Assembly (NCBI GenBank): GCA_958426425.1
Contig: CATZYY010000034.1
Span: 1-18,373, forward strand
Direction: 5' to 3'
DNA length: 18,373 nucleotides
Source: an uncultured Oscillospiraceae bacterium
GTDB lineage: Bacteria; Bacillota; Clostridia; Oscillospirales; Oscillospiraceae
Below the pieces are notes generated by a model. The model was given only the letters and a program-made list of their open reading frames with translations. It did not search any database and was not told the origin of the DNA. Positions 1 to 5,354 of this stretch are shown here, piece after piece. The position numbers and the translations under genes are program-made. How positions within the stretch are numbered: position 1 is the stretch's first letter; every line of letters begins with the position of its first letter.

Positions 1-113
1 TTGTCCAACCGCTCAATGAGCTGCCGGTGGCAGGTTTCAACTTCCTGTTCGGATTTCACCATGGGCAGAGGGGTATAAAATCTATCGTACAGCAATCTCA
101 GAGTTTCGTTCAT
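1..113 (-). CDS. Small protein of unknown function, C-terminus cut by window edge
   Basis: An ATG at 113 opens a frame that runs off the left edge after 37 codons (MNETLRLLYDRFYTPLP...). The start is supported by a strong AAGGAGG about 8 bases upstream. The visible part is rich in charged residues (VKSEQEVETCHRQLIERLD), has no signal peptide and looks helical. It resembles the small DUF6809-type proteins found beside phage and integrative-element genes in gut clostridia, but with only 37 residues visible that family call is a guess. It lies 64 bases downstream of the Fic gene on the same strand with no terminator between, so it may be the third gene of that transcript. Confidence 0.6.
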   Translation of the reverse strand, partial: MNETLRLLYDRFYTPLPMVKSEQEVETCHRQLIERLD

Positions 114-177
114 ATGCCTCGCCTCCTTGCAGCAAGACACAATACCACAGAAATACCATCATATCCAGCGTTAATGA

Positions 178-777
178 TCAAAATACCCCCTCTCGTACAC
201 TTTCTTGAAATACACTCCGAAGCAGATCCGTTACTCCCTGTGCCGCTTGAATGGTGGCAATCATCAGCAAATCACCATCTACCTCGGCCCAGTTGATATC
301 ATATCCAGCATTGCGAATCAGTTGTGCCAGGAAGGCTCTTTGCGTGCGGCCATTGCCCTCCCGGAAAGGATGCAGCATATTTGTGACACAGTAAAAATCC
401 ACGATTTCATCCACAAAGTCATGATGGGAGAGTCCTTTAAAACAGTCTCGCTCTTTCAGTCGCTGGAAAATCAGCTGCGCTTGGGTTTCAATTCTCTCTG
501 GCCGGCAGAAACAAGTTGCCTTTTTACTAATATTCACTTTACGGACTTGTCCTGCCCAATCATACAACTCAGAAAAGAGAAAATGGTGAATCGCCTTGTA
601 ATGGGTAAAATCAAAAACGCCTTCCAGCGGGCAATACTCCAGCTTGGAGGCGTTAATGTAGGTGATAAGGGCCTCCGCCTCATTCAGCGTAGCCTCATCC
701 CGAATATTCAGCTTATTGACCAGCACCGTGGTGCCAGGATAACAGTCCTGGGAAACAGGCTCTAAACTGTATGCCAT
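178..777 (-). CDS. Fic-family AMPylating toxin (class I, separate antitoxin)
   Basis: A 199-residue Fic/DOC-domain protein. The catalytic signature HPFREGNGRTQR is intact at residues 136-147 and matches HxFx(D/E)GNGRxxR: His136 is the catalytic base, and Gly141-Arg144 with Arg147 form the phosphate-binding anion hole. Fic proteins transfer AMP from ATP to Ser/Thr/Tyr hydroxyls; VbhT/FicT-type members target the type II topoisomerases GyrB and ParE, but the target here is not shown by sequence. No inhibitory (S/T)xxxE(G/N) helix is seen in this chain. That helix is encoded by the small upstream gene, whose stop lies 16 bases inside this frame, so the two are probably translationally coupled. 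The GC content is visibly lower than in the polA operon, which suggests acquisition by transfer. Confidence 0.93.
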   Translation of the reverse strand: MAYSLEPVSQDCYPGTTVLVNKLNIRDEATLNEAEALITYINASKLEYCPLEGVFDFTHYKAIHHFLFSELYDWAGQVRKVNISKKATCFCRPERIETQAQLIFQRLKERDCFKGLSHHDFVDEIVDFYCVTNMLHPFREGNGRTQRAFLAQLIRNAGYDINWAEVDGDLLMIATIQAAQGVTDLLRSVFQESVREGVF

Positions 778-962
778 AATGAATCATCCTTCTGTCGGGA
801 CTTCAGAAAACGCTTCAGGCATTCCTCCATTGTGGCCTCGCCCCGCAGCACACGCTTACACTGTTCCCGCATTTTAGGGGTAACAGTATATCCCTCCATG
901 CGGACAGATGCCTCAGCATTTTCCATGGATACAGTATAATCCTTTTCTTCGTTTTTGTACAT
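762..962 (-). CDS. VbhA-type antitoxin of the Fic toxin
   Basis: A 66-residue protein starting at MYKNEEKDYTVS. Residues 19-24 (SVRMEG) match the Fic inhibitory motif (S/T)xxxE(G/N), with Ser19, Glu23 and Gly24. In class I Fic systems this glutamate pairs with the anion-hole arginine of the toxin and blocks productive ATP binding. The rest (TPKMREQCKRVLRGEATMEECLKRFL) is the short helical tail usual for antitoxin_VbhA proteins. The ATG at 962 is preferred to an upstream in-frame start because AAGGAG sits 7 bases before it and the longer version would run through the tRNA terminator and the tRNA gene. The gene overlaps the toxin start by 16 bases. Its ribosome binding site lies inside a terminator stem (964-997), which is unusual. 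Confidence 0.9.
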   Translation of the reverse strand: MYKNEEKDYTVSMENAEASVRMEGYTVTPKMREQCKRVLRGEATMEECLKRFLKSRQKDDSLWHTV

Positions 963-997
963 AAAAATGCTCCTTATCCCTCGATAAGGAGCATTTT
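961..997 (-). terminator. Intrinsic terminator of tRNA-Thr, containing the antitoxin RBS
   Basis: Perfect 15-bp arms at 964-978 and 983-997 with a four-base loop, followed on the minus strand by TTTTTAT. The outer stem base at 997 is the A of the tRNA CCA end. The 3' arm holds AAGGAG (970-975), the ribosome binding site of the antitoxin ATG at 962-960, and the 5' arm holds its exact complement. Confidence 0.9.
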
Positions 998-1072
998 GGA
1001 GCTGGAAACGTGACTTGAACACGCGACCTGCTGATTACGAATCAGCTGCTCTACCGACTGAGCTATTCCAGC
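997..1072 (-). tRNA. tRNA-Thr (anticodon CGU, reads ACG)
   Basis: A complete cloverleaf on the minus strand. The acceptor stem GCTGGAA (1066-1072) pairs with TTCCAGC (1001-1007), the D arm is GCTC/GAGC, and the anticodon stem GCTGA/TCAGC encloses the loop TTCGTAA with anticodon CGT. The T loop TTCAAGT is followed by discriminator T (1000) and an encoded CCA (997-999). It is preceded by a broken copy of the same tRNA and by one promoter at 1260-1288, and followed directly by a terminator. Confidence 0.95.
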
Positions 1073-1160
1073 ATACCTCTATGAGATCCCGGCTCCTCAC
1101 CGTACTCTGTTTGTTCCTCGGCCAAAAATCGGCCCTTCCTAATTTACCACCCTTAGCCAC

Positions 1161-1215
1161 AACCAACGACCTGCTGATTACGAATCAGCTGCTCTACCGA
1201 CTGAGCTACACTAGC
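1161..1215 (-). pseudogene. Truncated tRNA-Thr(CGU), 5' half only
   Basis: The acceptor 5' strand GCTAGTG (1209-1215), D arm and anticodon arm are present. About 42 bases are identical to the intact tRNA-Thr 140 bases downstream, including the TTCGTAA anticodon loop. After GTTGGTT (start of the T arm) the sequence departs: no T loop, no matching T-stem strand and no CACTAGC acceptor 3' strand are found. It therefore cannot fold into a tRNA. Its acceptor sequence differs from the intact gene, so it derives from a second tRNA-Thr gene rather than from a simple tandem copy. Confidence 0.85.
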
Positions 1216-1259
1216 ATATTCCGTTGTATTTTATAGTGCCCAATTTTCGGGCGAGGGAA

Positions 1260-1288
1260 AGTATAGCATATTTTCCCCCTACCGTCAA
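1260..1288 (-). promoter_or_regulatory. Promoter of the tRNA-Thr (and possibly fic) transcript
   Basis: TTGACG (1283-1288) and TATACT (1260-1265) on the minus strand with a 17-base spacer, a near-consensus sigmaA promoter 45 bases upstream of the broken tRNA. It is the only strong promoter seen between the AT-rich island and the fic genes. Confidence 0.8.
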
Positions 1289-1855
1289 CACTTATTTCCC
1301 TCAATATCCGTGGCAACCTTCCGCAAAAAGCGATTACAAATTGTATTTTTGAAAGTTTTCCTGCAAAAAATATTCAGTCATTTTGTAGATTTTTGCCTCT
1401 TTCACGAGAAAAAGCACTGTGCGTGCCTACTGAAACCATTAGTTTATGCTTTGGTTTTTCGACATTTTTTGTGAGTTTTCCCTATTGTCTTTTCTGGTTT
1501 TTCTTTATCTTCCATCTTTTTACATTTACATAATTTTCAAAATAACAATTCTCTACAATGAGTTATTCACATTTTCCACCACGTTTTCAACATGTGTTTT
1601 TCCCTTTATTTTCAACCATTATTTCCGTTTTTTCAAGATATTGGAAAACCTAGAACCATATTTTACTCAACGCAGAAAATATGCCTTTTATTTTACATAA
1701 TATTTTTGCCGTCTTCACTTTCTCCACTTTCTTTTCTAATTTCCTCTGGACATCGCTTTTTTTCGCAAGGTTTTTTCAGGGATCAGCCAAAAGCGCAAGA
1801 AATCCTTCGTTCTTCTCATCACATTTGTTTTTCAAGTGTACAGCGGTGGCAGTGG
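1289..1855. other. AT-rich gene-free island with DnaA-box-like cluster
   Basis: About 570 bases of strongly AT-rich DNA whose plus strand is dominated by T and C tracts. Open frames here encode only phenylalanine-rich low-complexity peptides without good ribosome binding sites, so no gene is called. TTATTCACA (1563-1571) fits the relaxed DnaA box TTWTNCACA. It is followed by TTTTCCACC (1572-1580) and TTTTCAACA (1584-1592), each one base off. Whether this is a replication origin, a relic of an integrated element or an AT-rich spacer cannot be settled by reading. Confidence 0.45.
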
Positions 1856-1882
1856 CAGAAAAAAGAAGCGGCCAAAGCCGCT
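1856..1882 (-). terminator. Intrinsic terminator after tsaD
   Basis: On the minus strand, AGCGGC (1877-1882) and GCCGCT (1867-1872) form a stem with a four-base loop, followed by a T-rich run (TTCTTTTTT). It lies 11 bases beyond the tsaD stop and closes the polA-tsaD operon. Confidence 0.9.
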
Positions 1883-1892
1883 CCTTTCCTCT

Positions 1893-2900
1893 TTATTCTG
1901 CAATATCCCGGGTGGCATAGGCGTTGAGGTCCATGCCCGCCGTATGGCCCGCCAGGTACTCATAGTAGCCTTGGGCACCGATCATGGCGCCGTTGTCGCC
2001 GCACAGCCGCAGGGGCGGCAGGTACAGCTTGTATCCAGCTTCCCGGCAGCAGCGCTCCAAATCTCCCCGAATGACGGAGTTGGCCGCCACGCCGCCGGCG
2101 GCGGCAATGACGGTACGGCCGGTCTGCCGGGCCGCCTCCATGGCCCGGGGCACCAGGGTATCGCTGACCGCCTGGGCAAAGTCCCTGGCCAAAGCCGCCC
2201 GGTCCAGCTCCTCCCCTACCTGCTGGGCATGATGGGCCAGGTTCACAACCGCTGTCTTCAATCCGGAAAAGCTCATATCCAGCGGTGCGCCGTCCACATG
2301 AGCATGAGGCAGCTGATACACTCCGCCTGAGGACTGCTTGGCCAGGGCGTCCATGGGAGCGCCGCCGGGATAGGGCAGGCCCAGCACCCGGGCCGCCTTG
2401 TCAAAGCACTCCCCCGCCGCGTCGTCCCGGGTGGAACCCAGGATCTCCATGTCTGTGTAGTCCCGGACATCCACGATCAAAGTATTGCCGCCGGAGATGG
2501 CCAGGGCCAGGAAGGGGGGCTCCAGCTCCGGGAAGGCCAGATAGTTAGCGGCGATGTGGCCCCGGACATGGTGGACCGGGATTAAAGGGACACCCAGGGC
2601 ACAGGCCACGGACTTGGCAAAGCTGAGGCCCACCAGCACCGCGCCGATAAGGCCCGGGGCGTAGGTCACCGCCACCGCGTCGATGTCTTGTTTGGTGCAG
2701 CCCGCCTCCTGGAGCGCCTGCTCCGTCAGGGCGGCGATGGCCTCCACATGCTTGCGGGAGGCGATCTCCGGCACCACGCCGCCGTACAGGGCGTGCATAT
2801 CCGCCTGGGAGGCGATGGCGTCGGAGAGGACGGTGCGGCCGTCTTCCACCACCGCCACGGCGGTCTCGTCGCAGGAGGACTCAAAGGCCAGAATTTTCAT
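1893..2900 (-). CDS. tsaD: tRNA N6-adenosine threonylcarbamoyltransferase TsaD
   Basis: A 335-residue protein of normal family length. TsaD transfers the threonylcarbamoyl group from threonylcarbamoyl-AMP to A37 of ANN-decoding tRNAs (t6A), working in the cytoplasm with TsaB and TsaE. It begins MKILAFESSCDETA, the conserved ASKHA N-terminus. The metal-binding HHVRGH motif is at residues 110-115 (His111, His115), and the C-terminal GDNGAMIG segment provides the metal and nucleotide aspartate. The ATG at 2900 is chosen because it gives the family N-terminus; an upstream in-frame extension would run into the previous gene. The ribosome binding site is weak (AGAGGG about 10 bases away). It is the last gene of the operon, 43 bases after the GNAT gene. 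tsaB and tsaE are not in the window. Confidence 0.97.
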   Translation of the reverse strand: MKILAFESSCDETAVAVVEDGRTVLSDAIASQADMHALYGGVVPEIASRKHVEAIAALTEQALQEAGCTKQDIDAVAVTYAPGLIGAVLVGLSFAKSVACALGVPLIPVHHVRGHIAANYLAFPELEPPFLALAISGGNTLIVDVRDYTDMEILGSTRDDAAGECFDKAARVLGLPYPGGAPMDALAKQSSGGVYQLPHAHVDGAPLDMSFSGLKTAVVNLAHHAQQVGEELDRAALARDFAQAVSDTLVPRAMEAARQTGRTVIAAAGGVAANSVIRGDLERCCREAGYKLYLPPLRLCGDNGAMIGAQGYYEYLAGHTAGMDLNAYATRDIAE

Positions 2901-2943
2901 ATTGGGTGGACCCTCTTTCTCTTTTGTCAAATCGGTGCCGCAC

Positions 2944-3537
2944 TCACTGTTCCCAGGGCACCTTGGGAGACGGCGCCGCCCCCGGCGGCAGGGGGATGCG
3001 GACATAGCGGGCATATCGCTCCGGGGTGAAGCTGCTGCGGTAGATGAAACGGTGCTGCTCCATCAGCGCCTGCTCGTCTACCGCTCCAGAGGCCCAGTAC
3101 AGGGTCTTGTAGGCCACGCCGAATGCCTCTGTTTCATAGCCGGCGGTGCGGGCGCCGTTACGGGCGTAAAAGCCCAGCCGCCGCTTGGCCATAGCCGGGT
3201 CCGGTGCCAGTTCCGGCACCTCGCTCTCGCCAAAAATCACCGTGCCCGCCTCTTTCTCCAGCATCAGGCGGATCAGGGCGGCGCCGGTGCCGCCGTTGCG
3301 GCGGCCGGGACTGACGCAGAGATAGTCCAGCAGGGCCCAGCCTGGCTCCCCCAGCCACAAAAAACACGCGCCGATGATTTCCTCCCCGTCAAAGAGACAC
3401 CAGGGCCGGTACCGGCCCTCCTGCCACATTCTCTGGATGGAGGACAGGGGTTTCAGCTCCGCCGGCGGGAAAGATGCCCGCAGGTCGGTCTCATACAGAT
3501 GCTCCAGTTGTTCCGGCGTCGGCAGTCGCAGTTCCAT
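2944..3537 (-). CDS. GNAT-family N-acetyltransferase, substrate unknown
   Basis: A 197-residue GNAT-fold protein. The acetyl-CoA pyrophosphate-binding loop is visible as RNGGTG (residues 80-85, Q/RxxGxG/A pattern) after the strand ALLDYLCVSPG, and RLGFYARNGA fits the later motif B helix region. A C-terminal extension (about residues 140-197, ending PSPKVPWEQ) goes beyond the minimal domain. The ATG at 3537 is preferred over the TTG two codons upstream because AAGGAG lies 7 bases before it. Its first 47 bases overlap the 3' end of rimI in another frame, so the two are probably translationally coupled. The substrate cannot be read from sequence; it may modify a protein or a small molecule. Confidence 0.87.
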   Translation of the reverse strand: MELRLPTPEQLEHLYETDLRASFPPAELKPLSSIQRMWQEGRYRPWCLFDGEEIIGACFLWLGEPGWALLDYLCVSPGRRNGGTGAALIRLMLEKEAGTVIFGESEVPELAPDPAMAKRRLGFYARNGARTAGYETEAFGVAYKTLYWASGAVDEQALMEQHRFIYRSSFTPERYARYVRIPLPPGAAPSPKVPWEQ

Positions 3538-3994
3538 AATCAAACTCCTTGGTCATAATCAGTGCATCCTCCTTTGGATGCTCGTAGTAGTTTTTCCGCC
3601 GGCCCACAGACCGGAAACCCAGCTCCCCGTACAGGGCGATGGCCCCGTAGTTGGAGGAGCGGACCTCCAGGGTCAAAAAGGCCAGGTGATTTCCCCGGGC
3701 AAAGTTCAGAAATACGTCCAGCAGCTGGCGGGCCACACCCTGCCGGCGGTACTCCGGCCGCACGGCGATGTTGGTGATGGTCCCCTCGTCCAGCACCACC
3801 TGGAGCCCCGCGTAGCCGGCCACCCGGCCCTCATCGTCCAGGGCCACCAGAAAGGCGGACAGGGCGTTATCCAGTTCCTCCGCCAGCATATTCCGGGACC
3901 AGGGGTCCGGGAAGCAGATCCGCTCCAGCTCCGCCACCTCATCCAGATGGTCCGCCGTCATGGGCACAATTTGTACGTGCATTGGTTGTCTCAT
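3491..3994 (-). CDS. rimI: Ribosomal-protein-type N-alpha-acetyltransferase RimI
   Basis: A 167-residue GNAT protein with RimI features. The N-terminal half carries CFPDPWSRNMLAEEL (residues 28-42), the RimI substrate-site helix. RRQGVA (83-88) is the acetyl-CoA loop. TLEVRSSN (108-115) includes the conserved glutamate, and YGELGF with RKNYY (122-137) is the usual C-terminal signature. RimI acetylates protein N-termini, classically ribosomal protein S18, and commonly neighbours tsaD. The ATG at 3994 overlaps the EamA stop as ATGA and has AGGA 7 bases upstream. The tail after KEDALIMTKE (about 17 residues, Gly/Ala/Thr-rich) is longer than usual and overlaps the next gene's start. Confidence 0.9.
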   Translation of the reverse strand: MRQPMHVQIVPMTADHLDEVAELERICFPDPWSRNMLAEELDNALSAFLVALDDEGRVAGYAGLQVVLDEGTITNIAVRPEYRRQGVARQLLDVFLNFARGNHLAFLTLEVRSSNYGAIALYGELGFRSVGRRKNYYEHPKEDALIMTKEFDYGTATADAGTTGASV

Positions 3995-4857
3995 AGCGTC
4001 TTCCTTTCCGCCTCCGGCGCGGAGGCGCGGGTATACAGGGCGATGCCGCCCACCACGGCGGCGCCGCCCAGAATGGTCAGCCAGCCGGGGCGCTCGGCAA
4101 AGAGCAGCAGGCCCCAAATGGAAGCCAGCACCGGCTCCAGCAGCTTGGCGGTGGCGATAAAGGCCGCGGGCAAATACTTCAGGCCCCAGCTGAACACGTT
4201 GTGGCCCAGCAGGGTGCAGCACACCGCCATGCCCAGGGCCGTCAGCAGGTTGACGGCGCCGTGGCCCGTCACCGCCGTGCCGGTGGCCAGGGCCGCCGTC
4301 AGCAGCGACGCCGAGGCCGCCAGGTACACCAGGAAGGTGTAGACCTCCGTAGACAGCTTCCGGCGGCACACCGCGCCGATCATGGTGTACACCGCCATGG
4401 CGGCGGCGCCGGACAGCGCGATCAGGTTTCCCGCAAGGGCGCCGCCTCCGCCGCCGTCGGCCAGGGCCACCAGGGCGGCGCCTCCAAAGGCCAGCCCCAC
4501 CGCGGCCCATGCCTTTCCAGGCAGGCGCTGCCCCAGCACCGCCGCTGAAGCCAGGGCCACAAACAGCACCTCCGTATCCACCAGCACCACCGCCGCGGCG
4601 ATGGAGGTCCGCTCCAGCGCGGCAAAGTAGGCGGTGAAGTGGAGGCCCAGGAACAGTCCGCTGACCAGGCACAGCGCCACATCCCGCCCTGTCAGACCCG
4701 GCAGCTCCCGCCGCCGCAGGGCCGGGACGGCCATAAGGCCGGCGGAGAGGGTCATTCGGTACAGAGCTAGCACCAGGGCCGGGGCCGTGGACCACCGGGT
4801 AAACACGGCGGAAAAGGACACGCCCACCACGCCCAGCAAAACCACCAGCTTCTTCAT
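3991..4857 (-). CDS. EamA/DMT-superfamily transporter
   Basis: A 288-residue integral membrane protein with about ten hydrophobic segments arranged as two EamA repeats. The second repeat begins near LAGNLIALSGAAAMAVYTMIG, and the end KLLEPVLASIWGLLLFAERPGW is a typical DMT signature (conserved EPV and E-x-P turn). Such proteins export or import metabolites, but the substrate is not deducible. The ATG at 4857 has GGAGG 7 bases upstream and overlaps the preceding kinase gene's stop as ATGA. Its own stop likewise overlaps the rimI start. A glycine run (ADGGGGGALAG) marks the loop between the repeats. Confidence 0.93.
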   Translation of the reverse strand: MKKLVVLLGVVGVSFSAVFTRWSTAPALVLALYRMTLSAGLMAVPALRRRELPGLTGRDVALCLVSGLFLGLHFTAYFAALERTSIAAAVVLVDTEVLFVALASAAVLGQRLPGKAWAAVGLAFGGAALVALADGGGGGALAGNLIALSGAAAMAVYTMIGAVCRRKLSTEVYTFLVYLAASASLLTAALATGTAVTGHGAVNLLTALGMAVCCTLLGHNVFSWGLKYLPAAFIATAKLLEPVLASIWGLLLFAERPGWLTILGGAAVVGGIALYTRASAPEAERKTL

Positions 4858-5354
4858 TCCGCCGCCTCCAAAATCGCGGAGGCGGTCTCCTCCGGCGTCA
4901 GGGCGGTGGTGTCCAGCTTCCAAACGTCCAGGTCCCCGTACAGCGGCAGATAGGCAAGGCTCCGCGCCGCCGCGTCCGGGGCGCGAAGGCCGGCGGCCGC
5001 GTCCGCCTCCACCCGGTTCCACAGAACCTCGGGGGCGCAGACCAAGGCCGCCCTGGTGACGGCACAGGTCCCTGTATCCAGCCGGGACAGCAGATCACTC
5101 CAGATCTCCCGCCGGTGCAAAATCCAGCAGAAGATCACATGGTCGTAAGCGGAACAGCGGAGGAAGTTGTTCAGCACATGGGTGATGTTGTCCAGCACCA
5201 TGGCCTTGGTCTCCTCCGTCACCTGGAAGGGATTGGCGACCCAGCACCAGTCCCCGTCCAGAAACACGCTGCGCTCCAACCTCTTTTGCAGGCACCGGCA
5301 GGCGGCGGTCTTGCCCACGCCCATGGGCCCGCCGATCACGTAGAGGCGCTTCAT
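4854..5354 (-). CDS. Small P-loop nucleotide-kinase-like protein
   Basis: A 166-residue protein with a clear Walker A motif near the N-terminus, GGPMGVGKT (residues 8-16; Lys15 and Thr16). LDGDWCW (32-38) follows, in the place where APS-kinase/shikimate-kinase-like and zeta-like enzymes hold substrate-binding acidic residues. The shape (P loop, LDGD, Arg-rich lid-like segment WNRVEADAAAGLRAPDAAAR) suggests a small-molecule phosphotransferase. It does not have the dephospho-CoA kinase (CoaE) signature, although coaE follows polA in many Firmicutes. The substrate is unknown. The ATG at 5354 overlaps the polA stop as ATGA with GGAGG 7 bases upstream, and its stop overlaps the EamA start. Confidence 0.82.
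   Translation of the reverse strand: MKRLYVIGGPMGVGKTAACRCLQKRLERSVFLDGDWCWVANPFQVTEETKAMVLDNITHVLNNFLRCSAYDHVIFCWILHRREIWSDLLSRLDTGTCAVTRAALVCAPEVLWNRVEADAAAGLRAPDAAARSLAYLPLYGDLDVWKLDTTALTPEETASAILEAAE

Noticed and set aside
963..1022. Longer antitoxin start at 1022
   Set aside because: It would translate through the tRNA 3' end and its terminator; the ATG at 962 has a perfect ribosome binding site and matches the family N-terminus.
1446..1927. Phenylalanine-rich open frames in the AT-rich island
   Set aside because: Low-complexity peptides from T-rich DNA, no ribosome binding site, one runs into the tsaD terminator and tsaD antisense.
2901..3014. Extended tsaD start
   Set aside because: The added residues are basic low-complexity sequence overlapping the GNAT gene; the ATG at 2900 gives the conserved family start.
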